Source: Palleronia pontilimi
GTDB lineage: Bacteria > Pseudomonadota > Alphaproteobacteria > Rhodobacterales > Rhodobacteraceae
Length of the DNA: 64,000 bases
Direction: 5' to 3'
Assembly (NCBI RefSeq): GCF_016412875.1
Contig: NZ_JAEKPD010000007.1
Span: 1 to 64,000, forward strand
This document shows positions 1 through 8,574 of this stretch, piece by piece (position 1 is the first letter of the stretch; every line of letters begins with the position of its first letter). The translations under genes and the position numbers were made by a program. The notes beneath the pieces are model-generated. The model saw only the letters and a list, made by a program, of their open reading frames with translations, was not told the origin of the DNA and ran no database searches.

Positions 1-45
1 AGTCCAGTTCGCAATGGCCCGGATACCGGGGAGAAGGTCATACGG

Positions 46-1518
46 TCAAAGTTGCGAATTACACTCTTTTTGCATCACATCGTTGGGGATTTTGTGGGCT
101 TCCATAGGCTTGGACCAGGTCAAATAGTTCGAAACAGTCGGCAGGCGGAGAAGCTCATCCGCACTCAATCGAGCGAAAATCTCCCTGTAGGCGTTGACCG
201 TAGATAGAGGCTCATCTGCACGAAGGAGATCATCGAACGACACATCGGGCACGTTGGAGTAAAATGCCATGAAAGTGCGCATCCTTTCTTTCATACAAGT
301 TCTGTCAGCGCTTTCGTGATCGAGGAACGCGCCGGGGCCGTGGTCGCCGTGGATAAGCACGATCTTTGGACCCGGCGGGTAGGCATCAACCTGACGTAGA
401 AGGGCGTTCTCAATGAAAAGCGCTTTTTGGCGATAACCCGCGATGTAATCTGCGCGCCCACGAGGCATCATCGCTACCGCGTGGTTTCCATCCAAATAGC
501 TTAGGGTCGTAACTGGCCGCACGCTGCCATCTGCGTTCACGCTGAATGGCGGATGGGGGGCAAGAAGGTGCTGATAGTGGAAGTATGGCACCGCAAGATC
601 GTTCAGTAGCCCTGGTTGCATGCTGTCTTTGAGAACTTGGTTGTGTAAACTGGCGAAGGTGGTCGGCCCACCCGGGGCGAGCATCGCCTCCAGTTCCGTC
701 AAGCCTATGCGGTTGTTCCCGGCATGGGCCCAGGCACCCGTGTCGAGATAGCCGTAACCGGACCTATTGCGCGTCATCGTGTATCCCGCGTCTCGCAAAA
801 CGGTTGCAACGGGTCCATGCGAAATCGTGTGACCAAGATCACGGCGCAGCACGTTCGCCGATCCGCGCGCAGCCACGTCGACAAAGCCGCCAGACATAAT
901 CGACGCCATGGAGGGCAAGGTCTGGCTATAGGGGGTGGTCACGTTCCGCAGCACTGTGAAACCGCGCGCTTCAAGCTGGGTGAGGAACCGTTCGCTGTCG
1001 TGATCATAGATATCCGCCAAGACATCAGGCGCGCCGTATCCGTCGAGGACCACATGGATGATGGATGGCTTTTCAGACAGTGTTATCTCGCCCAGCGCAT
1101 CTTCTGACGACACAAGCTCTCGGCTTTCCAGCGTCGCGTTCAGCGCTGGCCAAGCCGCACCTGCAAGCAGGACCAGACCAATGCTGGAGGCGGCCAGTCC
1201 GATATTCCGATACGCCTGTGCACGATCAACCAAGCCCGCCACAGCGAAAATTCCGGCCAGCATCAAAATAACCCCGATATTGAGGTAGAGCGTCAAAACA
1301 GAGCAGACGATCATTGTGACGACAAACGATGCCTTAGGCAGCGACTTGAGCATCCAGTTGAAGACGGCAATGGCCAGAAGGACCGCGATCCCGAGAAGCA
1401 ATGCCGCGCGGACCGCTTGCCATGACGCATAAGTCCCGTTGTAATTGCTCCAGAGCGAAAACGGCACTATTGCGATCAGGGCAAGCGGACCGATCAGCGT
1501 CGAAGCACGCGAAATCAT
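46..1518 (-). CDS. Membrane-anchored sulfatase-like (alkaline phosphatase superfamily) protein
   Basis: Protein of 490 residues. The N-terminal ~125 residues contain four or so hydrophobic segments, then a soluble domain opens with IIHVVLDGYGAPD, the metal-binding start of the sulfatase/phosphoethanolamine-transferase fold. A distal IHGDHGPGAFLD segment supplies the second metal-ligand cluster. It probably hydrolyses or transfers a sulfate, phosphate or phosphoethanolamine group at the outer face of the inner membrane; the substrate cannot be told. It is the last gene of a three-gene operon and its ATG overlaps the upstream methyltransferase stop by four bases. Codon use looks less G+C-rich than the rest of the window. 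The fold is secure, the exact enzyme class is not. Confidence 0.82.
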   Translation of the reverse strand: MISRASTLIGPLALIAIVPFSLWSNYNGTYASWQAVRAALLLGIAVLLAIAVFNWMLKSLPKASFVVTMIVCSVLTLYLNIGVILMLAGIFAVAGLVDRAQAYRNIGLAASSIGLVLLAGAAWPALNATLESRELVSSEDALGEITLSEKPSIIHVVLDGYGAPDVLADIYDHDSERFLTQLEARGFTVLRNVTTPYSQTLPSMASIMSGGFVDVAARGSANVLRRDLGHTISHGPVATVLRDAGYTMTRNRSGYGYLDTGAWAHAGNNRIGLTELEAMLAPGGPTTFASLHNQVLKDSMQPGLLNDLAVPYFHYQHLLAPHPPFSVNADGSVRPVTTLSYLDGNHAVAMMPRGRADYIAGYRQKALFIENALLRQVDAYPPGPKIVLIHGDHGPGAFLDHESADRTCMKERMRTFMAFYSNVPDVSFDDLLRADEPLSTVNAYREIFARLSADELLRLPTVSNYLTWSKPMEAHKIPNDVMQKECNSQL

Positions 1519-2918
1519 TCCGTGAGTGTCCGGTATTCGAAGATGATGCGTCCGGTGCTACTGACTTCGGTTTCGTTCTCGATAGTCGCGATTTCCTTGA
1601 GATGGGCGCGGAAGGCGTCGACGGTGTAGGTGCTGAAGATATCTTCACGGTCTGACAGCATCGCCTGAACGGTTGGATCGCTTTTCGGCACGAACTCGAT
1701 CATGCCGGTATAGGCGCGGTCGACGATCCAGGAAATCGCCTGACGCAAACCGATGTTCTTGCCGATTGCCAAATGGTGGATGAAAGCAAGTGCGATCACC
1801 GCATCCCCTTTGGCGCGGGCTTCGAACCCTTGTCGTTCCTGCTGTGACCAACCCTGCGCAGGGCTTGGGTTTGCGGCATCGAGGAACAGCGGAAGGAATG
1901 GAAGGTTTCCGGCCCGCGCGCGCCGCCATGCAGCTGTCAGTGCGCCTTGGTCGAAATCGTATCCGATCACGCGTTTTGCGCCTGCATCGATGGCAGCGTG
2001 ACTGAAGTCGCCGCTGTTGCAGCCAAGGTCAATCAGCGCGGATGGACGCGTTCGCGATGCAAAGTCCCGAACCAGGTTACGCTTGGCGTCTCGCTCAGCC
2101 TTGGCATAGGTATTGCCATCGGCATAGTCGCTCCAGATAGTCGTGTTGGAGTCCTTGGGTGTCAGCGAAGCAATCCAGTTGCGCAGTTGCCGCAGAAGTC
2201 CTTCATACCCCATGCGGCTGAGCGAAGCCTTCCGCTTCTTACCGCTACGGGCCACAGCGTCGCTTTGGTTACCTCTGCCCAACATTTCGGGAAGGAATAT
2301 ATGGGCGTTCATTCGGAATGAGAGACGGGATCGCACTGGGAGAAGCTTCGCCAAGGCCGAAGTCGGAATGCCTTCGAGACGGCCGCGATACCATTCGTTG
2401 TAAGAGATACCGCACACGGCGCTCAGCAACAGCGGATTGAGGAATTGTTCGCAGAACTGATTGTGCGCCAGCCACATTTCACCCTTTTTATAAGGGCGGA
2501 GGGAAAGGTGATCGATGAAAACCGGCTTCGATCCAACGAACTGAATGTTGTAGGCTGTGGCATCGGACAGCGTCAGGTCTGCTGCCAAGGCATCAAGCGA
2601 CAGGTCCAAGTGATGCATCGCGGCATCTTTCAGCTGCTGAAAACACCATTCGTAAGGATAAGAGATATCCTTGAGACGGGGATGTTCGAGCACATGCACT
2701 GCGTCGGGAAAAGCGCCGAGGATCGCGGGTGATCGTACTTCTCGCATACCGACGACCCGTCCCTGCTCGATCATACGGTCAAGGAACCCGGTTTTTCGGA
2801 CGGCTTCGTAGGCTTTAGCGCCGTGCAGACTGACAGTGCGATATATTTTGCCGTCCCAGTCATGCACGCAACCCGAGGGATCGCGAAAGGAGCCCGGGAT
2901 CGGCGTCGCGAAGGTCAT
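1515..2918 (-). CDS. Class I SAM-dependent methyltransferase (NoeA-like)
   Basis: Protein of 467 residues. The first ~250 residues resemble the N-terminal part of nodulation-protein-NoeA-like methyltransferases (FRDPSGCVHDWDGKIYRTV, later YNEWYRGRLEGIP). The C-terminal half is a Rossmann methyltransferase with SAM motif I ALIDLGCNSGDFSHAA and an acidic post-motif strand VIGYDFD. It probably methylates a polysaccharide or lipid precursor in the cytoplasm. It overlaps the genes on both sides by four bases (ATGA), so the three are very likely co-translated. The small membrane protein upstream and the sulfatase-like enzyme downstream suggest a joint role in cell-surface polymer modification; that role is inferred from context. 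Confidence 0.82.
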   Translation of the reverse strand: MTFATPIPGSFRDPSGCVHDWDGKIYRTVSLHGAKAYEAVRKTGFLDRMIEQGRVVGMREVRSPAILGAFPDAVHVLEHPRLKDISYPYEWCFQQLKDAAMHHLDLSLDALAADLTLSDATAYNIQFVGSKPVFIDHLSLRPYKKGEMWLAHNQFCEQFLNPLLLSAVCGISYNEWYRGRLEGIPTSALAKLLPVRSRLSFRMNAHIFLPEMLGRGNQSDAVARSGKKRKASLSRMGYEGLLRQLRNWIASLTPKDSNTTIWSDYADGNTYAKAERDAKRNLVRDFASRTRPSALIDLGCNSGDFSHAAIDAGAKRVIGYDFDQGALTAAWRRARAGNLPFLPLFLDAANPSPAQGWSQQERQGFEARAKGDAVIALAFIHHLAIGKNIGLRQAISWIVDRAYTGMIEFVPKSDPTVQAMLSDREDIFSTYTVDAFRAHLKEIATIENETEVSSTGRIIFEYRTLTE

Positions 2919-3142
2919 TCCGGCTCACCGCTCTCAGAGCTTTCGGTCTTGCCGAACACACGGGCAACAGCACTCCGGATTCGTTGTAAGTATAGCCCGC
3001 CGACGGTGGCGATCGCTACAAAACTACCTATGAGACCTTGAACGATAAGCGTGCCGGTGCCCGGGTCGATGTAAGCGTGCGCCGGGGCAGACCATGCTAC
3101 GAACGATATTCCGGTGGCGAGAAGGCGAACTGTGTATTTCAT
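2915..3142 (-). CDS. Small AYIDPGTG-motif membrane protein
   Basis: Protein of 75 residues from the ATG at 3142, chosen because GGAAAACACC precedes it on the minus strand; an upstream in-frame start at 3193 lacks this. It has a signal peptide ending ...APAHA, then the motif AYIDPGTGTLIVQ directly after the predicted cleavage site, one transmembrane segment and a short basic tail. AYIDPGTG proteins recur beside surface-polysaccharide genes but their function is unknown to me. It overlaps the methyltransferase start by four bases and is the first gene of the operon. A membrane scaffold or assembly role is a guess from context. Confidence 0.8.
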   Translation of the reverse strand: MKYTVRLLATGISFVAWSAPAHAYIDPGTGTLIVQGLIGSFVAIATVGGLYLQRIRSAVARVFGKTESSESGEPE

Positions 3143-3366
3143 GGTGTTTTCCAATGTTTCTGTTGGTCTCCGTATCGTTGATCTCGGAGGCAATCGTTGG
3201 GTGCGAAAATGGAAACAATGTGGCGCTACTGCAAAGTCTCAGTTCAGTTAAGTAACGTATCCTCAGTTCCGAACTTCTGGTGGGCTTTAGTAGCCTTGAG
3301 TCCTTCAAGTCGCAGGAACGCTTTCTCCGCTACTTGACAGGTTGTGCGATTTCCTCTGGTTCAGTG

Positions 3367-4209
3367 TCACCGGACAAAGCTTAGTTGAAATCTCGGTGGG
3401 TTCAGGCCCCCGCAACCAGCTTCCGCGAAAATCGCATCACTACTGACCTGCTCCCCTGAATGTCCTCGATCAAAGAGAAAGTCCGTTCCGTGTTTGGTCC
3501 TGTCTTGGCCGTTGGTGATATTCCCACAGGGTGAGCCAGTCGAGGCTCGTGTGCTCCCGCCGCGGATCGTGGAGGCGTACCAGATGCCGCCCTGCGGTGC
3601 CGGGATGCCGACCCGGTTCAGCCCGCGGGCAATGTCGTCGCCGGACCGGCCATCTGCGGCCTCCTGGAAGATGCTCAGCACGATCGGCGCCGTCTCGCGG
3701 TCGATCTCGCGCACACCCATCTGCCCTTCGACCTTGCGGTAGCCGTAGGCGAGGCTGTGCATGCGTCCCTCGCGCTCGAGCGCGCCGACGAGGCCGGGAC
3801 GGGTATGGTCGGCGATCTTCTCGGAAAACATCTGCGCGCCGAGCGCATTCAGCATGACGTTCAAGAAGTTCTGCTCGCCCTCGCTCACGGAGACCAACTT
3901 CACACCGCTGAAGGTCAGGAGTTCCCGTTGCTGCAGGCTGTCGACCACACGGCGGCTGAACCGCTTCACGGCCTCGACGATCACGACATCGAACACCGTG
4001 TCAGCCGCGTCCTTGCGAATGCGGTTGAACTCGGGCCGGTTCGCCGTCCGGCCGGTCATCGCCGCGTCGGCATAGATCTCGTTTACAGGCCAGCCCTGGG
4101 CCTCTGCGTCCTTCCGGCATAACGAGACCTGATCCTCGATGGAGCAGGGGTTCTGAATCTCGTCGGAATAAGGCGCGTAGACCGCCGCTCTAAGGGTCAT
4201 CGTATCCAC
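3367..4209 (-). pseudogene. Decayed serine site-specific recombinase (resolvase family)
   Basis: The 280-codon frame matches the large serine recombinase family from SIEDQV (residue ~23) to about residue 215 (GLNRVGIPAPQGG, WYASTIRGG). The expected continuation with the RGTGIL-type motif and zinc-ribbon/coiled-coil domain is missing and replaced by unrelated sequence. The usual catalytic Y-x-R-x-S is Y11-A-P13-Y-S15, so the Arg is Pro although the Ser nucleophile remains. The usual D-R-L-S-R-D helix reads K82-R-F-S-R-R87, losing both Asp. Truncated and missing catalytic residues, it is almost certainly an inactive remnant of a mobile element. It sits at the edge of the less G+C-rich first 5 kb. 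Confidence 0.8.
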
Positions 4210-4583
4210 TTTCTCTTCGATATTGTGCTTGGGGTTCCGGTCCGCGGGGTGGTCACCGACCGCCGGTGAAGACGGGCCCCGCGGATACTCCGCCGCCGCA
4301 AAAATTTCGCAGGTGTTCGAGAATCCGGGAGTCGAGGGTCGGTTCCTCGCTCTGATCGAGCCCGGAAGCTTCCTGCCTTTCGATCGGCCGGTCCCTTGTC
4401 ATATTGAGGGACGGCCCCTCGAGGCGGAACTTGCGGAGTCCGATGGTTCGCCAATAAAGAGCGGAGCATACAACTTGCGGTGCGCCGTCTGACGGAGGCA
4501 GACTTCGCGGGGATCGTGGACCTCGGTCTCCTATGTCGAGGACCAGACTACCTCAAAGCAGGAACATTTCAGGGGAGCAGGTC

Positions 4584-4697
4584 ATGGCCACTGACGATCC
4601 CGAGAGAGAGAGAGAGAGAGAGAGACGACCAGCCCGGTCACAACTGAAAAAAACCGTCGTTGTGCAACGGTCGAGCACTGCATGGCCCCGTCATTGA
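4584..4697 (+). CDS. Possible 37-residue ORF with Glu-Arg repeat
   Basis: ATG at 4584 follows aggggagcaggtc, a plausible ribosome-binding site. The frame encodes MATDDPERERERER..., with the Glu-Arg run translated from the (GA)12 microsatellite, then a basic tail and TGA at 4695-4697. It may be the shortened start of a former element gene. A strong Shine-Dalgarno is the only support; coding status is uncertain. Confidence 0.25.
   Translation: MATDDPERERERERRPARSQLKKTVVVQRSSTAWPRH
4602..4625. repeat. (GA)12 dinucleotide microsatellite
   Basis: Twenty-four consecutive bases of alternating G and A. Such perfect dinucleotide runs are unusual in a G+C-rich bacterial genome and are prone to slippage. 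It lies between a dead recombinase and an outer-membrane protein gene. Confidence 0.95.
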
Positions 4698-4704
4698 TGG
4701 GCGC

Positions 4705-4718
4705 TTGACTTGCATCAA
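4705..4718 (+). promoter_or_regulatory. FNR-type box upstream of PagL-like gene
   Basis: TTGACTTGCATCAA fits the alphaproteobacterial FNR/FnrL/Dnr pattern TTGA(C/T)-N4-(A/G)TCAA with no deviation in the half-sites. It ends about 97 bases before the PagL-like ATG, a distance compatible with activation of a promoter downstream of it. Binding is inferred from the pattern only. Confidence 0.6.
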
Positions 4719-4814
4719 CTGCGGGCTCTCACAGCGCCTCTAGCTTCGTCTTTCCATCAGACGAACTGTTTTCCTAAGGCAAGGAACCAGGCTGATCAGG
4801 GAAGGCTCCGATAG

Positions 4815-5423
4815 ATGGCGATGCTCGTAAACGGCGGCACCCCGGGCCGATCCTTCGGAAAGGGATCATTCCTGGCTGCCGTGACCACGTTTTGGGCCGC
4901 GAGTGCATCGGCGCAGGTGGTCGAAGGCCCCTCGCTCGTCTTGTTCGGCGGGCAGATGACAGACAATCACTGGGAAGAGACGCTTACGCCGTGGGATATC
5001 GATTTTCTCGGCTCGCATTTCGTCGGACTCGGGATCGGATACGAGTGGCCGTCGAGACTTCCGCGCACGGGGATCGGTATCGAGGCGCAGATGGTCGCGC
5101 ATTTCGGCCGACAGGATCACCTGGAACTCAACCTGCCGCTCGTCATTCGATATTACCCTGACCAGCCGCTTCTGCCCGGGCTGGAAAGCCTTGCCTTCGG
5201 GATCGGGCTGTCGAGAACGACGAAGGATCCCCAGACGGAAATCGACCGGGACGGGGAGACCAGCAAGACGCTCGTGTATTGGATGGGCGAATTGGCGTTC
5301 AATCTGCCGAGCGACAACACGGATCTGATCCTCCGTCTTCACCATCGGTCCGATGCATACGGGCTGATGGATACGGATAGCGGATCGAATGCGCTGGCCC
5401 TGGGGGTCAGGCGTCGGTTCTGA
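4815..5423 (+). CDS. PagL-like acyloxyacyl hydrolase / outer-membrane beta-barrel
   Basis: Protein of 202 residues with an N-terminal signal peptide ending ASASAQ and alternating hydrophobic strands ending in ...LGVRRRF, a typical C-terminal aromatic of outer-membrane barrels. The LRLHHRSDAYGL segment carries the His-x-Ser pair seen in lipid A 3-O-deacylase PagL-like proteins. The third catalytic Glu of PagL is not obvious in the following GSNALALG strand, so hydrolase activity is likely but not proven. It would act on lipid A in the outer membrane. A Shine-Dalgarno-like agggaagg precedes the ATG and an FNR-type box lies upstream, suggesting oxygen- or NO-responsive expression. It stands alone between the element remnant and the nit cluster. 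Confidence 0.7.
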   Translation: MAMLVNGGTPGRSFGKGSFLAAVTTFWAASASAQVVEGPSLVLFGGQMTDNHWEETLTPWDIDFLGSHFVGLGIGYEWPSRLPRTGIGIEAQMVAHFGRQDHLELNLPLVIRYYPDQPLLPGLESLAFGIGLSRTTKDPQTEIDRDGETSKTLVYWMGELAFNLPSDNTDLILRLHHRSDAYGLMDTDSGSNALALGVRRRF

Positions 5424-5512
5424 TGTCTGCGCTTTCAGATACCCTTGTCATGTCGATCCGGTCTTTCGAGGTGAAATAGACGGCGACGGGCCTTGGCGGG
5501 GCCGAGATCGGA

Positions 5513-6802
5513 TCACGCGTTGCGCCGAAGTTTCTCCGGATCTGCAAGGCGTTGGATGATCCGGTCGGTCACGAAGGCCGCGTCCTCGCCCACCGACAGG
5601 AACCGGCCGGAGCCCCAGGTGTGCAGCCAGCCGAGGCCCAGGAAATACATCCCGAAGGTGTCGCAGACCCCGCGACGGTGCACGGGGCGGCCGGTCGCGT
5701 CCAGGCAGTCCACCTGCAGCCAGCCGTAATCGGGGCGGAAGCCGATGCACCAGAGGACCGAGGTGATCCCGTGGTCGCGCGCGTCGATCTCGGTGATTTC
5801 CTCGTCGGGTCGCCAGACCTTGCGGAACGGCTCGGCCTCGGGCGCGTCGATCCCGTTCTCGGCGATGTAGGTGTCGATCATGTCGCGGATGCCCAGGTAG
5901 CTTTTGTCGGCATCGTCGAGATTCTTCTCGAGGTCGGGGGCGAAGCGGATCGTGGTCCCCTCCATCCCCGTCACCGAGCCGTATAGCGGCAGCCCGTCGC
6001 GGGCGAAGGCGCGCAGGTCGATCTCGTGCCCGCCATCGCGTCCCGACAAGTAGTGGTTGGTCTTGGCCTCGGTCGCCTTGGGGTCGGGCTGCTCTTCGAT
6101 GGTGCGGTCGTAATACCCCATCTCGAACAGCCAGTCGGTGGCATCGCGGCCGCGATAGATGCGCGGGCTGCGCGGGGCGGGCCCCACGGCGAGCGACACG
6201 TCTCGGCCCGCGATGCGCAGATCCTCCATCAGTTGAACGCCGGATTGCCCGGTGCCCACGACGAGGCAGCGGCCCTCGGGCACGTCCTCGGGGCGAAAGT
6301 AGTCGCGGGTGTGCAGCTGGGCGATGGACGGGTCGAGATCCGCGGCGTAGGGCGGCGTCACGGGGCGGTCGTAGCCGCCAGAGGCGACGATGACGTGATC
6401 CGCCGACCAGAGGCCCGCATCGGTATCGACCTCGAAGTGGCCGCTGCCCGCGCGCCCGACGCGGGTGACTGTCACGCCTTCGCGCAGGGGGGCGTCGAAG
6501 CTGTCGGCGAAGGCTTCGACATAGTCGACGATCTGGTCCTTCAGCATGAAGCCGTCGGGGTCGTCACCGGGGTAAGGATGGCCCGGCAGGCGGCACTGCC
6601 AGTTCGGCGTGACCAGGCAGAACGAGTCCCAGCGCTGGTTCTTCCACGCGTGGAACCGGACGTTCCTTTCCAGCACGACGTGCGCGATGCCCGCGCGGCA
6701 GAGGTGGAAGGACGCCGACATCCCGGCCTGCCCCGCGCCGATTACGACGACCGGCAGGTGGGTGCGCGCCGCGTCGGGCGCCTTCAGGTCATGGACAGGC
6801 AT
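5513..6802 (-). CDS. nitH: MSMEG_0569-family flavin-dependent oxidoreductase (Nit1C)
   Basis: Protein of 429 residues with an FAD-binding GxGxxG at the N-terminus (VVVIGAGQAGMSA, Gly22/24/27) and a second dinucleotide motif CLVVGTGQSGVQL (Gly183/185/188), the layout of flavin monooxygenases. It is the last gene of the Nit1C cluster; in characterised clusters the flavoprotein is called NitH. Its start overlaps nitG by 19 bases, which indicates translational coupling. Nit1C is needed for growth on cyanide as nitrogen source in Pseudomonas and responds to nitrogen starvation in cyanobacteria; the substrate of this flavoprotein is not known. The nit letter follows gene order and is less certain than the family. 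Confidence 0.9.
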   Translation of the reverse strand: MPVHDLKAPDAARTHLPVVVIGAGQAGMSASFHLCRAGIAHVVLERNVRFHAWKNQRWDSFCLVTPNWQCRLPGHPYPGDDPDGFMLKDQIVDYVEAFADSFDAPLREGVTVTRVGRAGSGHFEVDTDAGLWSADHVIVASGGYDRPVTPPYAADLDPSIAQLHTRDYFRPEDVPEGRCLVVGTGQSGVQLMEDLRIAGRDVSLAVGPAPRSPRIYRGRDATDWLFEMGYYDRTIEEQPDPKATEAKTNHYLSGRDGGHEIDLRAFARDGLPLYGSVTGMEGTTIRFAPDLEKNLDDADKSYLGIRDMIDTYIAENGIDAPEAEPFRKVWRPDEEITEIDARDHGITSVLWCIGFRPDYGWLQVDCLDATGRPVHRRGVCDTFGMYFLGLGWLHTWGSGRFLSVGEDAAFVTDRIIQRLADPEKLRRNA

Positions 6803-7062
6803 GTGATCGTCTCCTCGGGGGAAAAGGCCGCCGCGCGGGCGGTCAGGCGCGCGGCCTGCGCGTCGGCAGAGGTGCAGCGGAAGCCGTATTTCGCCTCGAC
6901 CCGCCGGGCGGCCAGGTCCAGTCCGGCAAGGCTGCGGTCCATGAAGTCGCGTAGCGCGTAGGTCTTTCCGGCGCTCAGGTAGGTGCGGATCGCGGTGGAC
7001 GGGGAATAGCAGCTTTCTTCCGACCCGTCGGGCCAGCGTATGCGGAAATCGACTTCAGGCAT
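6784..7062 (-). CDS. nitG: MSMEG_0570-family nitrogen starvation response protein (Nit1C)
   Basis: Protein of 92 residues from the ATG at 7062 (MPEVDFRIRWPDGSEE), preferred over an in-frame upstream start at 7086 because the family begins here. It is a small soluble protein with a conserved WPDG(S/T)xExCYSPS-type start and no catalytic signature that I recognise. It overlaps nitF by 8 bases and nitH by 19. It occurs only in Nit1C clusters, where it may serve as an assembly or regulatory partner; no biochemical role is established. Confidence 0.85.
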   Translation of the reverse strand: MPEVDFRIRWPDGSEESCYSPSTAIRTYLSAGKTYALRDFMDRSLAGLDLAARRVEAKYGFRCTSADAQAARLTARAAAFSPEETITCLSMT

Positions 7063-8032
7063 GGGCGGGCTCCGGGTCGGGGGCAAGGCCCAGGTAGCGC
7101 CGTTCGGCGTGATCCCAGAACGTTGCGCGGGCCCCGTTCGCGTTCAGCGACACGGCGCTGCCCTGCACGATCCGGCCGATGGCGGCGGCGGCGATGTCGC
7201 GGGCGGCGAAGCGGGCGCAGATCGTGGGGGCGTCGGCGGGTCGTGCCGCCAGCAGGAAGCCGAAGCTCGGGAAGGTGACCATCCAGCGCGCGAGGTCGGT
7301 GCCCTCGGGGCGCGGGATGGCGTCGATGTCGATCTCGATCCCCACGCCCGAGCATTCGGCCAGCATCACCGCCGTGCCCGCGATCCCGCCCTGGCTGATA
7401 TCCTTGCCCGCCCGGACCAGGCCTGCCTCGGCCAGTTGGGGCAGCAGCTCCAGGTCGCCGCGGAGCCGGTCGTGCGGGGCGTTGAGAAAGGCGGGGAAGG
7501 TGTCGGCCGCGCCCGGGTAGTGGCCGCGCAGGTCCGTCGCCGCGATCAGAACGTCGCCGGGCCGCGCGTCGAAACTGGTGATGATCGCGTTGGCCCGGCC
7601 CCAGATCGACGCCGCCAGTTGCGGCCGGTCGGTCCTGAGGTTCGAATGACCGCCGACGATGGGCACGCCGTAGGCCACGCTCGCATCGCGCATGCCGCGC
7701 AGGATTTCGCCCGCGAGCTCGGCATCGGGCGCCCAGAGCGCGTTGGTCAAAGCCGTGGCGCGCCCGCCCATGGCGGCGATGTCCGACACGTTGACCATCA
7801 CCGCGCACCAGCCTGCGAACCACGGTGCCTCGGCCACGAAGTCGTTCAGGAAGCCCTCGGTCGCCATCAGCTGCCAGCCTGCGCCGTCGACCCAAGCGGC
7901 GGCATCGTCGCCGGGGCGGCCGGGGCTGTCTTGCCCCAGCCCCAGCGCGGCGCAGACCGCGTCAATGTCGCGTTTGCCCGTCACGTTGGGATGCGCGGCC
8001 AGCGTCGCCGCAAGGGCCGCGAGATCGCTCAT
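7055..8032 (-). CDS. nitF: Sll0787-family AIR synthase-like protein (Nit1C)
   Basis: Protein of 325 residues related to PurM/SelD/ThiL ATP-dependent enzymes: an Asp-rich nucleotide/metal region (RPGDDAAAW), a central VNVSDIAAMGGRATALTNALWAP segment and the glycine-rich KDISQGGIAGTAVMLAE. These enzymes phosphorylate or activate amide oxygens, so it may activate a carbonyl of the Nit1C substrate; that is inference. The ATG overlaps the nitE stop by four bases. The length is usual for the family. Confidence 0.88.
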   Translation of the reverse strand: MSDLAALAATLAAHPNVTGKRDIDAVCAALGLGQDSPGRPGDDAAAWVDGAGWQLMATEGFLNDFVAEAPWFAGWCAVMVNVSDIAAMGGRATALTNALWAPDAELAGEILRGMRDASVAYGVPIVGGHSNLRTDRPQLAASIWGRANAIITSFDARPGDVLIAATDLRGHYPGAADTFPAFLNAPHDRLRGDLELLPQLAEAGLVRAGKDISQGGIAGTAVMLAECSGVGIEIDIDAIPRPEGTDLARWMVTFPSFGFLLAARPADAPTICARFAARDIAAAAIGRIVQGSAVSLNANGARATFWDHAERRYLGLAPDPEPAHA

Positions 8033-8574
8033 GCGGCGCGCTTCCGGGTCAGCGCCGTCCAGCCGCGGGCGGGATCGATGATGGGCGGATAGGCGGAAAG
8101 GTCAGCGCGCATCTTCATGTGCGGATGGCCGTGCAGGTCCCGCGCGCCCAGCGACTGCCAGTGCAGCTTCTCGAACAGCGGCACGTTTTGCGCCTGCACG
8201 TAGGCCAGGAACAGCTTCGCCCCCTGCGCGTGGGCCGTGCCCACGGCCAGCCGGATAAGCTCGGCCCCCAGCCGCCCCACCCGCCGGTAGCTTGGCGCCA
8301 CGGCAAGGCGCGAGCCCCACCAGACATCGGGATCGGCCTCGTGGATGCGGACGGTGCCGACCACCTCGTCGGCCTCGGACGCCATGGTCGAGATCGCGAC
8401 GAGCGGCAGCGCCAGCTTGTCCACCGCGTCGCGGTCGTGGTCGGGAAAGATGCCTTGCTCGGTCACGAAGGTGCGGTGGCGCAGGGATGCCGCGCCGCCG
8501 ATCTCCCAAGGCTGCGTCGCCTGGCGGATCAGGAATTCCGGCGTGACGAAAATCTCGGGCTTTTCGATGATCAT
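8029..8574 (-). CDS. nitE: MSMEG_0567/Sll0786-family GNAT N-acetyltransferase (Nit1C)
   Basis: Protein of 181 residues from the ATG at 8574 (MIIEKPEIFVTPEF), which overlaps the nitD stop by four bases; a longer in-frame start at 8646 would extend into nitD and is disfavoured. The GNAT acetyl-CoA-binding region is visible as LAVAPSYRRVGRLGAELIRLAV, with FLAYVQAQNVPLFEKLHW later. It probably acylates an amine intermediate in the cyanide/nitrile pathway. Both neighbours overlap it, so it is co-translated within the operon. Confidence 0.88.
   Translation of the reverse strand: MIIEKPEIFVTPEFLIRQATQPWEIGGAASLRHRTFVTEQGIFPDHDRDAVDKLALPLVAISTMASEADEVVGTVRIHEADPDVWWGSRLAVAPSYRRVGRLGAELIRLAVGTAHAQGAKLFLAYVQAQNVPLFEKLHWQSLGARDLHGHPHMKMRADLSAYPPIIDPARGWTALTRKRAA

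Larger units (their letters stand above)
4210..4814. other. 605-bp intergenic region with element remnants
   Basis: No convincing gene is seen here. The stretch holds a (GA)12 microsatellite, a possible 37-codon ORF containing it, and an FNR-type box shortly before the PagL-like gene. The upstream half (4210-4500) is open in two frames but shows no recognisable protein similarity and is probably debris of the element that carried the recombinase. Confidence 0.5.

Noticed and set aside
4223-4492. Open frames on both strands between the recombinase and the GA tract
   Set aside because: No initiation signals and no similarity; likely debris of the former element.
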